Assembly: GCF_013166655.1 (NCBI RefSeq)
Contig: NZ_JABKCA010000027.1
Coordinates: 1-57,979 of the forward strand
Length of the DNA: 57,979 nucleotides
Origin: Lentimicrobium sp. L6
Lineage (GTDB): Bacteria > Bacteroidota > Bacteroidia > Bacteroidales > UBA12170
Direction of reading: 5' to 3'
Below the pieces are notes generated by a model. It was not told the DNA's origin, made no database searches, and worked only from the letters and a program-made list of their open reading frames with translations. Both the position numbers and the translations under genes were made by a program. Each line of letters opens with the position of its first letter. Position 1 is the stretch's first letter. Positions 45,005 through 54,642 of this stretch are shown here, one piece after another.

Positions 45005-46219
45005 ATGAAAAACAATATATTATACCTACTCTTACTCGCTTTACTAATTTCCTCTTGTTCCACGAAAGAAATGGAAAAGGAACAGCCCTACTTAATCCTC
45101 CTCTCTATGGATGGATTTAGATGGGATTACCCGGATTCTATTGCTACGCCAAACTTTGATAGGATGGAAAAAATGGGCGTAAAAGCAGAATCTATGCAGG
45201 TTTCATTCCCCAGTAAAACCTTCCCTAATCATTATACTTTAGTCACAGGATTGGTTCCTGATCATCATGGGATTGTAAATAATACTTTCTATGCTCCTAA
45301 ATTTGATGAGGTTTATTCTATTGGAAATAGAGAAGCGGTGCAAAATGGGAAATTCTACCAAGGGGAACCCATTTGGAATACGGCCGAAAAACAAGGCATG
45401 AAAGCTGGCTCCTACTTTTGGGTGGGTTCGGAAGCCGATATTCAAGGCATGCATCCCTCCTATTGGAAAGAATATGATCATGATTTTGATTTTTATCAAC
45501 GTGTGGATTCAGTAATGGCCTGGTTAAGCTTAGAGGAGTCTAAACGACCTCATTTAATTAGTTGGTATGTTCACGAGCCGGATGGAGTTGGGCATCACTA
45601 CGGGCCTCATAGCGAAACAGCAGATTCCACCATTAGAGATTTAGATGCCCTATTGGGTTATTTTATGAAGGAACTATCGAAACATCCACTTGCTGATAAA
45701 GTAAATGTGATTGTTTTATCTGATCATGGAATGGGTAATATTTATAAAGATAAATCAATTCTTCTGACCGATTATCTGAAGAAAGAATGGTATACCTATC
45801 TTGTTGGTGGAAACCCCATTTATAATATTAAAGCCCAAGAAGGTTTTGAGGATTCTATCTATTTGGCTTTAGAGCAGGTGAATGGACTTACTATCTATAA
45901 AAACTCAGAAATCCCAGAAGCCCTGAATTATGGAACTCATGAGCGCTGCCTAGACTTTACCATAGTTGCAGATAGTTCATATAGCATAATGAAAAGGGCA
46001 CCGAGAAAGAATTATGGAATGGGAGGCACACATGGCTATGATATCCGCAACAAAGACATGAATGCTATTTTCTATGCTTATGGTCCAGCCTTTAAACAAA
46101 ATTATCAGCAAGAGATGTTCAAAAACGTGGATGTGTATCCTTTGATGTGCGAAATTCTGAACCTGACTCCTGCTCCTAATGATGGAGATCTGGAAGAAGT
46201 TAGGGGGATGTTGAAGTAG
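45005..46219 (+). CDS. NPP-type nucleotide pyrophosphatase/phosphodiesterase lipoprotein
   Basis: This protein of about 404 residues has a lipoprotein signal ending LISSCS, so it is anchored to an envelope membrane. It belongs to the alkaline-phosphatase superfamily of ectonucleotide pyrophosphatase/phosphodiesterases. Visible metal and nucleophile motifs are MDGFRWDY, SKTFPNHYTLVTG (Thr nucleophile), HEPDGVGHHYG, SDHGM, and GTHGYD near the end. It splits phosphodiester or pyrophosphate bonds in nucleotides or lipids; the substrate is unknown. The start at 45005 is set by the promoter box just upstream. It is a single gene. Confidence 0.87.
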   Translation: MKNNILYLLLLALLISSCSTKEMEKEQPYLILLSMDGFRWDYPDSIATPNFDRMEKMGVKAESMQVSFPSKTFPNHYTLVTGLVPDHHGIVNNTFYAPKFDEVYSIGNREAVQNGKFYQGEPIWNTAEKQGMKAGSYFWVGSEADIQGMHPSYWKEYDHDFDFYQRVDSVMAWLSLEESKRPHLISWYVHEPDGVGHHYGPHSETADSTIRDLDALLGYFMKELSKHPLADKVNVIVLSDHGMGNIYKDKSILLTDYLKKEWYTYLVGGNPIYNIKAQEGFEDSIYLALEQVNGLTIYKNSEIPEALNYGTHERCLDFTIVADSSYSIMKRAPRKNYGMGGTHGYDIRNKDMNAIFYAYGPAFKQNYQQEMFKNVDVYPLMCEILNLTPAPNDGDLEEVRGMLK

Positions 46220-46230
46220 GTGGAAGAATA

Positions 46231-46330
46231 GAAGTTGGGTGTCGGCTGACTGATGTTGGAAGAGCAAAGCCTGGAGTTGGAAGCCCGGAGTTGGAAGATG
46301 GAAGTTGGGGGACAGATGAACAATGCTGGA
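46231..46330. repeat. degenerate GGAGTTGGAAG repeats
   Basis: Units close to GTTGGAAG or GGAAGTTGG recur about seven times, with variable spacing, starting 12 bp past the NPP stop. It is low-complexity sequence without coding potential. Confidence 0.6.
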
Positions 46331-46385
46331 AGAGGCAGACTTGATGTGTGAAGATTTTGAGCTCCGTTTATATATTTAAAATAAT

Positions 46386-46556
46386 TGCCCGTAGGGCATT
46401 AGCTTTTGTATCAGAAGAAAGGTAAAAGATTTCATTTGCTCGTAGAGCATCTGTTATAAACATTTCAATAAAAGAATTGAATGCAAAGCAAATCCCCTAC
46501 AGGGAATCAATAAACCTTGACTAGAACCTTATACAATACTTAAACCGCTACGCGGT
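46386..46556. repeat. array of four 13-bp hairpins with GTA or TAC loops
   Basis: Four small hairpins have 4-5-bp arms and a GTA or TAC centre: TGCCC-GTA-GGGCA (46386), TGCTC-GTA-GAGCA (46437), a TCCC...GGGA unit with a CTACA centre (46493) and ACCGC-TAC-GCGGT (46544). Spacing is 51, 56 and 51 bp. The arms differ from unit to unit yet stay paired. The first two lie in one orientation and the last two in the other. Confidence 0.6.
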
Positions 46557-46776
46557 AATGATTTATAATCGAATAATAAAGGGTATAAATTTCAAGTAAA
46601 ACATGGAAAAACCCATCGTTTCAAATTTCAATTTCTAAAAACCATTATAATTTTCTAGAACACATGTAGGCTATACTTTAGCCAGTTCGTACTTTCATCA
46701 GCTTTCCAACTCAAAATAGAAACCTAAACCTCCAGGTTCACATCTCTTGAAACTTTAAACCTTGAACCCTTAAACC

Positions 46777-49161
46777 CTAGTCCACCAAATGATAATTAAA
46801 ATTCCGTTGTCTTAAGATATTCCAGTTTTTATTCTCAAAACCAGCATCTGGGATTTTTTTGAAGTCAAGATGATTTTCTAATAGCTCAACTTCCATATCG
46901 TCCAAGCAATCCTGAAAATTCAATCCGTAATTAGCTAAAGCTGTAAGGAAGTATTTTGTGACATCATAACCCAAGAAGGCATGGCGGTTTTTCTGAGGCT
47001 CAATACCAAATTCATCTCTAAAACTTAAAACAAAATCTTGCACTTCTGGTTTTGAATAATCAATATACTTTGCAGAAGCTACTTGTAAACCCAATGGCTG
47101 CGTATAGGCCACATCAATTTCTGTATAATCGCTCCAGTGTGGCAAACCTATTACCTGATAATCGAAACTATCTCTCACAAAATTCAGCTTGGTAAATAGC
47201 TCAATGGCAAAAACCTCTTCTGTTCCAAAAGCCACCACCAAATTATTTCTAATTAATGAGGAGGCCTCCGAAATACCATAAAGGCTATCGACACTATAAA
47301 CTACCGTTTTTAAGGAATTGGGAAGTAGGGTTGTATCGTTGGGGTAAGACTGGGTTAGTTCATAGTCAAAACCAGGCATTACCTTTCTAATTTCCTTAGT
47401 TGCCAATATACTGTAATCGATTTCTGTTTCTGGATAATCTAATTCGTATTGGCTTACTTTATAAAGAATATCGGCATTGGGAATCCCCATTTGATTGGGT
47501 ATACCCTCTTCTAAAATTTGTTTTAATTCTTTATATTCGTTGGCTAATTGATAGGGATTACTTCTTACCAATATGATATTATGATTCTGATATCTGTCTA
47601 CTATATAATTTCCAACCTGCTCTATTAAAGCATCCTCGTCAGGCTCTATTTTAAACACATTAGGATTGTCGTAAATTACCTTTCTACGCTTTGACAATAC
47701 ATTTACTAAAGGAATTTGATGACGGTTGGAATACTCACTCACCACTTCAAAACTTGAGCTATATAGCAAACTAATTATTAAATCCACATCGCTTAAATCC
47801 GTGGAATTTAATGCAGCTCTAGTTCCTTCAGTTTCTCTTGGAATATCCATTACATGAAGATCAAATTCCAGACCGGATTCATTTAATTCTCGTGCAGCCA
47901 ACAAAGCACCCTCGTAAAACTCGATAAACTTAAATGGCTTGTCATATCTACGGTCCATCAGAACCATAGTATCCACAAATATCAAACTATCTATTTCATT
48001 CAAATAAAGAGGAAGCATTAAAACCACTTTATATCTTTTATCTTGCTCCCCAATTTTCGAACATAAAGAATCCTCAATAACATCTGGAATATCATCCACT
48101 ATTTCTTCCCCACTCACCACTATATCTTCCAACTCTTCAGTCTCAAAATCAGTTTCAATAAAATCTAGAGGTATTAGCAAGCTTTCGCCTCTTTTTAATT
48201 TAGAGCTTACATTCGGATTGGCCATTTTCAAATCGGCCACTGTCACATCATAACTCACAGCAATTTGAGTCAATTTCTCTTTTCTTTCAGCCACTTTATG
48301 CTTGATATATCCAGTTTCATTTAACTTTCTAGGAATCAAAAGAGTCTGTCCAATTTGTATTTGCCTATCTCCCAATTCGTTATTCTTTTCGATTTCAGCA
48401 ACAGGAATAGCATATTGACGAGCTAAACCAAATAAAGTTTCTTGAGGTTTTACCTTATGCTGAATAAATCGTGCGGAGTCTATTGTAGATTGCTTTTGAG
48501 GCTGAGTAAGCTTTTTTGGTATCAACAAATCCTGTCCTTCTTGAATATTAGAATCAGTCAGGTCATTTATATACATTAAAGCATCCACAGAAATGCCAAA
48601 ACGCTTGCTTATGGTAAATAGGGTTTCCTTAGGTTGAACTTTATAAATACTATATTTATCATCATCTATTTTTGCTGTTTTAGCCTCCTGAGCTTCAGTG
48701 TGCAAAGAGCTTTCGTTGGATTGAACAAACATAGAAGGAATTTTTAAATACTGACCAGGGCTAATTTCTTCTCCCTCGATCTCATTCAAAGTCTTGATAT
48801 CCGCTATGGTGACGTTATATATTTTAGAAATATGATAGAGAGTTTCCTTCTTTTTCACAATATGATAAATAAAATCAATGGTTGCCGTTTTAGCCTGAAC
48901 TGGAATTCTTAGCTCCAATCCCATCCTTAAACCATCATTAAGCAATGGGTTATTTTTTAAAATAACATTGGTAGCCACTCCATAGGTTTTTGAAATATTA
49001 TAGAGGGTATTTCCTTTTACCACATGGTGAATATAAAATTTCTTACCATCCTCTGACATGGTTTCTTCACTTTTTTGCGCTGAATAGTCCTGAGAAACAG
49101 CAGTGAAATTAATGCAAAGACTCAATAATAGTGTAAGAAAAACGGGATACTTCATATTCAT
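46777..49161 (-). CDS. LysM-repeat protein with C-terminal periplasmic-binding-like domain
   Basis: This 794-residue exported protein has a signal peptide (1-23, AVSQ). Five LysM domains lie between about residues 40 and 320 (for example HHVVKGNTLYNISKTYGV and YKVQPKETLFTISKRFGI) and bind peptidoglycan. After an acidic linker, residues about 375-790 form a type I periplasmic-binding-like domain (YKVVLMLPLYLNEID, then LIISLLYSSSFEVVSEYSN), as in LpoA-like activators or amino-acid receptors. It may sense or tether ligands at the cell wall. It starts 25 bp after the AGCS symporter gene, in the same operon. Confidence 0.8.
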   Translation of the reverse strand: MNMKYPVFLTLLLSLCINFTAVSQDYSAQKSEETMSEDGKKFYIHHVVKGNTLYNISKTYGVATNVILKNNPLLNDGLRMGLELRIPVQAKTATIDFIYHIVKKKETLYHISKIYNVTIADIKTLNEIEGEEISPGQYLKIPSMFVQSNESSLHTEAQEAKTAKIDDDKYSIYKVQPKETLFTISKRFGISVDALMYINDLTDSNIQEGQDLLIPKKLTQPQKQSTIDSARFIQHKVKPQETLFGLARQYAIPVAEIEKNNELGDRQIQIGQTLLIPRKLNETGYIKHKVAERKEKLTQIAVSYDVTVADLKMANPNVSSKLKRGESLLIPLDFIETDFETEELEDIVVSGEEIVDDIPDVIEDSLCSKIGEQDKRYKVVLMLPLYLNEIDSLIFVDTMVLMDRRYDKPFKFIEFYEGALLAARELNESGLEFDLHVMDIPRETEGTRAALNSTDLSDVDLIISLLYSSSFEVVSEYSNRHQIPLVNVLSKRRKVIYDNPNVFKIEPDEDALIEQVGNYIVDRYQNHNIILVRSNPYQLANEYKELKQILEEGIPNQMGIPNADILYKVSQYELDYPETEIDYSILATKEIRKVMPGFDYELTQSYPNDTTLLPNSLKTVVYSVDSLYGISEASSLIRNNLVVAFGTEEVFAIELFTKLNFVRDSFDYQVIGLPHWSDYTEIDVAYTQPLGLQVASAKYIDYSKPEVQDFVLSFRDEFGIEPQKNRHAFLGYDVTKYFLTALANYGLNFQDCLDDMEVELLENHLDFKKIPDAGFENKNWNILRQRNFNYHLVD

Positions 49162-49186
49162 ATTTAATTAATTTACAATCAGATAG

Positions 49187-50818
49187 CTATTTATAGGCTT
49201 TTATTTCTCCAGATTTCACTCTCCTCAAATAGTCTTTTAAATCCTTCTTTACTTCAGGCGCCAAAATTAGTAAACCTATGATATTAGGAAAGCCCATACT
49301 TAAAATCATCATATCGGAGAAATCGACCACTGCCCCAAGGGTAGAAGAAGCGCCTATCACGATGAACGATAAAAACATTAAACGGTAAACGGTGTCAGAA
49401 TATTTTCTACTTCCTAAATATCTTTCGCTTAATCCACCAAAAAGATAATCGAAACCTTTTAAGCCATAATAAGACCAGCTGATCATGGTTGAAAAAGCGA
49501 AAAGAAAAATCGCTACCACTAAAACATAAGGAAACCAAGTAAAAACACTAGCAAAAGCTTGAGAGGTTAATTCAGTTCCTTGAAGGTTATCTGGATTGGT
49601 ATAAAAACCAGTGAAGATAATCACCAAAGCTGTCATGGTACAAATAACTACAGTATCAACAAAAGGTTCTAATAAAGCAACTAAACCTTCGGTAATGGGC
49701 TCCTTAGTTTTCACTGCAGAGTGCGCAATAGCTGCTGAACCAGCACCAGCTTCGTTAGAGAAACTCGCCCTTTGGAATCCAACTATTAATACTCCTATAA
49801 CTCCACCTTTCATAGCATCACCATCAAAAGCACCTTCAAAAATAAGTCTGAAAGCCTCCCCCACATGAGAAATATTCATAAAGATGATAATCAATGCAAT
49901 TCCCACATACATAACAGCCATAAGCGGAACAATTTTATCGGTAACCTTGGCGATACTTTTGATACCGCCAATAATGACCATTCCAACCAATAGGGCTAAA
50001 ACTAAACCAAACCAAAACCCATGTCCTTCTAATGCAGGAATCATGGAACTAAACTGAGCAAATGCTTGATTGGCTTGGAACATATTTCCACCACCAAAGC
50101 TTCCACCAATGACTAGAATAGAAAAAATAACAGATAAAACAGCACCTAAGCCTTTCATCTTACGCTTTTTCAAACCCATATAAAGATAATACATAGGACC
50201 TCCACTCACTTGGCCTAAGACATCTATTTTCCTGTATTTCACACCAAGTGTACATTCTACAAATTTGGATGACATGCCTAAGAGTCCAGCGATAATCATC
50301 CAAAACGTAGCACCAGGTCCACCAATAACAATGGCAATGGCCACTCCGGCAATATTTCCTAAACCAACGGTCCCTGACAGAGCCGTTGTTAAAGCCTGAA
50401 AATGGCTCACTTCTCCTGCATCATTTGGATTATCATATTTACCACTAACAATTTGTATGGCGTGTTTAAATCCTCTAATATTAATAAATCCCATATAAAC
50501 AGTGAAAATTACTGCCCCAATGATTAACCATACTACAATAATGGGCAAAGGAGCTTTTATAGGTTTACCATCTTCTCCAATGACCACAGCCCCTTCATCG
50601 TCATAAATAATGGGGTCGTAGATTCCTGCCCATTCAAAGGGATCGAAAAACAAGATTGTATTCATTTGTTCCACAATAGGTTCAAAGAAGTCATTAATAT
50701 GTTCACTGGTCGTTTTGGTTTGCTCTTCAACTGGTTTTTTTTCCGAAGCATGGGCCCAAGAACCAGCTAAAAAAACAAATACAAAACTGACTATTAGGGA
50801 TAGTTTTTTGATACTCAT
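49187..50818 (-). CDS. AGCS-family sodium:alanine/amino-acid symporter
   Basis: This protein of about 543 residues has the AGCS layout of eight to ten membrane segments. The family motifs are [12 protein letters not shown] near residue 155, [17 protein letters not shown] and [11 protein letters not shown]. An N-terminal hydrophobic stretch (about 5-25, ending WAHAS) could be a signal peptide, which is less usual. Family members take up alanine or glycine with sodium. The ATG at 50818 is used, one base past the stop of the universal-stress gene; an upstream GTG at 50845 would overlap that gene. Confidence 0.88.
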   Translation of the reverse strand: MSIKKLSLIVSFVFVFLAGSWAHASEKKPVEEQTKTTSEHINDFFEPIVEQMNTILFFDPFEWAGIYDPIIYDDEGAVVIGEDGKPIKAPLPIIVVWLIIGAVIFTVYMGFINIRGFKHAIQIVSGKYDNPNDAGEVSHFQALTTALSGTVGLGNIAGVAIAIVIGGPGATFWMIIAGLLGMSSKFVECTLGVKYRKIDVLGQVSGGPMYYLYMGLKKRKMKGLGAVLSVIFSILVIGGSFGGGNMFQANQAFAQFSSMIPALEGHGFWFGLVLALLVGMVIIGGIKSIAKVTDKIVPLMAVMYVGIALIIIFMNISHVGEAFRLIFEGAFDGDAMKGGVIGVLIVGFQRASFSNEAGAGSAAIAHSAVKTKEPITEGLVALLEPFVDTVVICTMTALVIIFTGFYTNPDNLQGTELTSQAFASVFTWFPYVLVVAIFLFAFSTMISWSYYGLKGFDYLFGGLSERYLGSRKYSDTVYRLMFLSFIVIGASSTLGAVVDFSDMMILSMGFPNIIGLLILAPEVKKDLKDYLRRVKSGEIKAYK

Positions 50819-50819
50819 A

Positions 50820-51644
50820 TTAAATTTCCTCTTTATTTTGTGCACAAAACACTGGAATATTCGAATTATTATAAATAGTTTTTTCTTCTATGGCTCCAAG
50901 AATAAAAGAAGGTTCAAACTCATCATTATCTACTTTAATCATAATTAAATCTGCATTTTGTTCCTCGGCATATTTATTAATCTGCTTTGGAAAATCCACT
51001 GCGCTTTGAGCCTGATCAATGGTATATGGAATTTGATGGGTTTTGAAAGTATTGGTGATTTCATCAACCAGTTTCAGCATGGCTTTTTGAATATAAGCCT
51101 CCTCTGTTTTCATGATATAGATAAATACTTCAGCCTGAAAAGCCGTTGCAATAAAAATAGTCCAATCAATCTTTATACTATAGCTGGTCGAAATATTTAT
51201 GGGGAAGACAATCTTTCGATATCCCATGCCAAAAGTTCTCTTCTGAACCACTAAAATTGGAATATCCAAACCATGAATCACTTTCATGGCATGGCCACCA
51301 GTAATCTTTTGAATCCCCGTTTTACCATGCGTACCAAATACCACCATATCGGCTTGTACTTCTTTACTTACATTGGAAATAGAAGCTACTAATTTCCCTT
51401 CTACTTTTATGGTTTGAACAATGATACCATAGGATTGCTCTAGCTGAGTCCTTAAATCGTTCAATTGAGTTTCAATATAATCATTATTAAAGCTATTCTT
51501 TTTCAAAAATGCTAAACTATCAGCATTTATTACATGGAGCAATACGATTCTAGCTCCAATGCTGCGAGCAATTTCTGCCCCATGATTAATAGCATTATTA
51601 CAGACCTTTGAGAAATCTGTAGGAATTAATATTGTTTTGCTCAT
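50820..51644 (-). CDS. tandem-domain universal stress protein
   Basis: This 274-residue protein has two UspA-like halves. The first is well conserved, with [14 protein letters not shown] at its start and the nucleotide-binding signature GTHGKTGIQ-like segment near residue 104. The second half (about 140-270) is more diverged and lacks a clear signature, ending [19 protein letters not shown]. Such proteins bind ATP or other small ligands and act in stress responses. It lies three bases after the K+ channel gene, which often shares regulation with Usp proteins through cyclic nucleotides or ATP. Confidence 0.82.
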   Translation of the reverse strand: MSKTILIPTDFSKVCNNAINHGAEIARSIGARIVLLHVINADSLAFLKKNSFNNDYIETQLNDLRTQLEQSYGIIVQTIKVEGKLVASISNVSKEVQADMVVFGTHGKTGIQKITGGHAMKVIHGLDIPILVVQKRTFGMGYRKIVFPINISTSYSIKIDWTIFIATAFQAEVFIYIMKTEEAYIQKAMLKLVDEITNTFKTHQIPYTIDQAQSAVDFPKQINKYAEEQNADLIMIKVDNDEFEPSFILGAIEEKTIYNNSNIPVFCAQNKEEI

Positions 51645-51647
51645 GGC

Positions 51648-52649
51648 TTACTTTTTTTTGATTTTGATTTTTTCTATTTGCTCCGGAGTCCCAAGAATAA
51701 AAATTTTAGAATGAGGGATAATTACTGTTTCGGGGCTAGGATTGATGATGAATTCGCCTTCAGGAGTTTTAAATCCAATGATATTAGCTCCTACCATTTG
51801 GCGAACTGCCATTTCCATAATGGTTTTATTATGAAACTCGATGGGTAATTCTGCATAATCGATAGCTTCGATAATGGTTTCGGAACCTCCAGTGATGGAC
51901 AAATGATCGAGAAACTCCAATACATCCCCTCTAGTCACCAACTTGGCCATATGTGCTCCTCCCACTCCCTCAGGCATAACCACATGATCTACACCCGCTA
52001 CATGAAGCTTTCGCTCAGCACTAGCATTGGAGGCTCTGCTCACAATCGTGATTTTGGGATTAAGAGAACGTGCTGTTAATACTACAAAAAGATTATCGGC
52101 ATCCACAGGCATAGTAGAAACGATAGATTTAGCAGACTGAATTCCTGCTTGCTCTAGAACTTCATCTTCAGTGGCATCTCCTTCAATAAATTTAACAGGA
52201 TCTCCAGAATAGTTCATGATAAGTTCATGATTCTGGTCTATAACCACAAAAGGCTGTTTTCTAACTCTAAGCTCATTGGCTACCGTTTGTCCATTTCGTC
52301 CAAACCCACAAATTATTACATGGTCTTTCATAGTTTTATTCTTTTTTTTCGATCGAACACCCATCACATCATTAATCTGTAATTCAACCAAATACGAAGT
52401 GATAATAGAGATAGCATAAGCGTAATTACCAAAACTAAAAATAATTAAGAATATGGTAAAAATCTTTCCGCCATCTGTTAATTGATGCGGCAAACCAAAG
52501 CCCACGGTTGAGATGGTAATTACAGTCAAATAAAGAGAATCTAAAAAGTTATCCTTCTCAATTAACATAAATCCAAAAACGCCAATGGTCATAATGATTG
52601 ACAAAATGGCCAAGGCCCATAAAACTTTCTTAAGATTGGTATTTTTCAA
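51648..52649 (-). CDS. two-TM potassium channel with RCK (TrkA-N/C) domains
   Basis: This 333-residue protein has two membrane helices (about 8-30 and 62-88), a pore loop and the selectivity filter TISTVGFG (about 45-52). A Rossmann RCK-N domain follows (VIICGFGRNGQ near residue 112), and a TrkA-C-type domain near the C-terminus. It is a ligand-gated K+ channel like MthK or GsuK. It is the first gene of an operon that also encodes a Usp, an AGCS symporter and a LysM protein, suggesting a role in ion and solute balance. A full promoter lies at 52742-52773. Confidence 0.87.
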   Translation of the reverse strand: MKNTNLKKVLWALAILSIIMTIGVFGFMLIEKDNFLDSLYLTVITISTVGFGLPHQLTDGGKIFTIFLIIFSFGNYAYAISIITSYLVELQINDVMGVRSKKKNKTMKDHVIICGFGRNGQTVANELRVRKQPFVVIDQNHELIMNYSGDPVKFIEGDATEDEVLEQAGIQSAKSIVSTMPVDADNLFVVLTARSLNPKITIVSRASNASAERKLHVAGVDHVVMPEGVGGAHMAKLVTRGDVLEFLDHLSITGGSETIIEAIDYAELPIEFHNKTIMEMAVRQMVGANIIGFKTPEGEFIINPSPETVIIPHSKIFILGTPEQIEKIKIKKK

Positions 52650-52741
52650 GCTTTGCTAATAATTAAGTATTTACTGCAATTATAGTGAATATAGCGATTT
52701 GATGCAAGAGGAAAGTGAAATTGGAAGATATAATCCTTACA

Positions 52742-52773
52742 CAAAAATAAGATGTGTTTTTTTAAAGATACAA
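52742..52773 (-). promoter_or_regulatory. promoter of the K+ channel operon
   Basis: On the minus strand TTG (52773-52771) and TATTTTTG (52749-52742) are 21 nt apart, a full match to the consensus. The leader is about 87 nt. The rest of 52774-53012 shows nothing notable. Confidence 0.6.
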
Positions 52774-53012
52774 GGTCTTTCTAACAGCTTTAAAAAACAA
52801 TTTAAATCGCTGATTTAATGATTCTTTAAATTTATCTTAAGCAGTGATAAGGATTGAGAAGAGTCAACCTAAGTGAAAGTAGATTTATAAAAACTCTTTG
52901 GATTGCGAAACCTTGCATTCTTTAATATTTAATTGCTAAATACTTTCAATTCAATAATTGAGCAGAATAAATCATGGGAGTGAAAAACAATAGATTTTAA
53001 CCAATATTGACT

Positions 53013-53657
53013 TCATCTACAAAGAAGCTCAGCAGCTACTTCAACCTTCTGCATATCCTCCATAACATCGGTGCAAAGGCAACCATAATAATATTGACCA
53101 AAATCTAAATCTTGCAGAAACCATCTCTGCCCATTTTGGGAAAATTTTTCATTGCTGGCATCAATTTCGATCTGGTGTAAATAGAATAAGTTAACGCCCA
53201 ATGCTTTAATAATACTTTCTTTACGTGTCCAATAGCAAAAGAATTTTTGGAGTGGTGACGTAGACTTATTTATGTTAACCCACTCTTTTGGTGTGAAAAA
53301 AGCTTCAAAATCAGAAAGCTTGATTTGCCTGTGCTGTTCAATATCTATACCTATTTGCCCTTGCTCTGCCAATACGCAAACCACCATATTACCCGAATGA
53401 GAAATATTAAAGGAGATATCCTCCAAATGTGGTTTGTCATTTTTCAGATAGGTGATATGATCCAATAAATCACCCCTTCCCATTTCCATTAAACCATACT
53501 TGAGGAGTAATCGCCCAATGACAAATTGATAGCCATCTGCTTCAAATTTATATCGAAGTGCACGCTGTTGAATAGCTTCAGGCATCCTCTCAATGAGCTC
53601 AGCTAAACTATATTTCTCCTGTATCAGCAAGGAGTTGGTATGGTAAATCATGTTCAT
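53013..53657 (-). CDS. 4'-phosphopantetheinyl transferase (Sfp/PfaE type)
   Basis: This 214-residue enzyme moves the phosphopantetheine arm from CoA to serine in acyl-carrier domains. It has the Sfp-type motifs: NISHSGN (about 84-90), IGIDIEQ (Mg-binding Asp and Glu) and FCYWTRKESIIKALG (W-x2-K-E-x3-K). It is divergent from the TetR-pfaA pair and is the obvious activator of PfaA. The short length fits single-domain transferases such as PfaE. The ATG at 53657 is used; an ATG two codons later is equally possible. Confidence 0.85.
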   Translation of the reverse strand: MNMIYHTNSLLIQEKYSLAELIERMPEAIQQRALRYKFEADGYQFVIGRLLLKYGLMEMGRGDLLDHITYLKNDKPHLEDISFNISHSGNMVVCVLAEQGQIGIDIEQHRQIKLSDFEAFFTPKEWVNINKSTSPLQKFFCYWTRKESIIKALGVNLFYLHQIEIDASNEKFSQNGQRWFLQDLDFGQYYYGCLCTDVMEDMQKVEVAAELLCR

Positions 53658-54013
53658 GAATCATCTAATAACTATCAATGAATAATCAATATCAACGAAA
53701 ACCATCAAGTATTGAATACTTGATGAGGCAATATTACGATAGAATTCTGGTTTTAGTAGTAATTATTAAGTATCTAATGAGCATATCAGTAAACTCACTC
53801 TCCGTATCCCACCCAAATATTTCACTCATCACACTCAGTCGTTAATTTAATTTAACACTACACAACTGCCGTATTTTCAGGCTATTGAAATTAATTATAC
53901 ACTATTTTATGTTAAAATAAAGAACCTTGGAAATAAAATCGGAATACTTTCGTTTCTTTGCGGTACTGCGAAGACGAAAATATTACCGTTGGTTTTAAAA
54001 CTATAATTTAAAC
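53658..54013. other. divergent intergenic region of the pfa locus
   Basis: It holds a perfect 23-bp palindrome (53703-53725) and an imperfect inverted repeat near 53949-53979 (TTCGT... and ...ACGAA), just before the TetR gene. A near-consensus TACTTTCG (53945-53952) may be part of the TetR promoter. No further coding sequence is seen. Confidence 0.55.
53703..53725. promoter_or_regulatory. 23-bp palindrome, candidate TetR operator
   Basis: CATCAAGTATT-G-AATACTTGATG is perfectly symmetric (11-bp arms around one G). It lies 46 bp upstream of the PPTase start and between divergent genes, so it is not a terminator. Its size and perfection fit the operators of TetR-type dimers. The adjacent TetR gene is the natural candidate. 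Confidence 0.6.
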
Positions 54014-54631
54014 ATGATTACACGAGAACTCATCATAGAAACAGCAACAAAATCATTCTTAGTGAATGGTGTAAAATCAGTTACCATTGACAAAATAGTT
54101 AAGGAATTACACACTTCCAAAAGAACCCTTTATGCTCACTTCAAGGATAAAGTGGAATTGCTTGAAGCTTGTTTGGAGAATTATAATCATAAAGTAAAAG
54201 CCGAAAATGAAGCCATTATAGAATCGGCTGATAATGTGATAGAGGCTATGGCCAAATTACATCATCAAATTGTGAGACGCTCCTATGAGGTAAATCCAAA
54301 CTTCTTTCAGGATGTACAAGCCTTTTACCCTAGCGTATTAAATAATTCATACAAAAGCACTGGAAAATACGCCCATAAACAGATGATTAAATTGGCAACA
54401 TGGGGTATAGAGGAAGGTATTTTCAGAAGTGATTTAGATATAGAGGTTGTAGGACAAACGGTATTGGTCATGCAGAAATTATTAAAAGACAAAGTGAAAT
54501 TCCCTATCTCAGAATTTAGTATCGAACGTCTCACATTTGGGACTTTAGTACCATACTTGAGAGGAAATTGCACACTAAAGGGAAGAGAAATATTAGAAAT
54601 TCAAGAGGAACTTTTTAAAGTTTCCATTTAA
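54014..54631 (+). CDS. TetR/AcrR-family transcriptional regulator
   Basis: This 205-residue protein has an N-terminal TetR helix-turn-helix: VTIDKIVKELHTSKRTLYAHFKDK-like at about residues 22-46. The C-terminal ligand domain (about 55-205) is all helical and not specific. It lies 11 bp upstream of pfaA on the same strand and so is probably co-transcribed. It could repress or activate the locus in response to fatty acids or another lipid signal. Confidence 0.88.
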   Translation: MITRELIIETATKSFLVNGVKSVTIDKIVKELHTSKRTLYAHFKDKVELLEACLENYNHKVKAENEAIIESADNVIEAMAKLHHQIVRRSYEVNPNFFQDVQAFYPSVLNNSYKSTGKYAHKQMIKLATWGIEEGIFRSDLDIEVVGQTVLVMQKLLKDKVKFPISEFSIERLTFGTLVPYLRGNCTLKGREILEIQEELFKVSI

Positions 54632-54642
54632 AAAATAAAGCT

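Larger units (their letters stand above)
46220..46776. other. repeat-rich intergenic region between convergent genes
   Basis: No gene is seen. The region holds a purine-rich degenerate repeat (46231-46330), a hairpin array (46386-46556) and a degenerate heptamer run (about 46748-46780). No terminator with a T-run was found for either flanking gene. Confidence 0.6.

Noticed and set aside
46386-46556. Possible CRISPR array
   Set aside because: Arms differ in every unit and orientation flips half-way, which is unlike CRISPR repeats.
50819-50845. GTG start for the AGCS symporter gene
   Set aside because: It would overlap the universal-stress gene by 26 nt and put basic residues before the hydrophobic N-terminus; the ATG at 50818 fits better.
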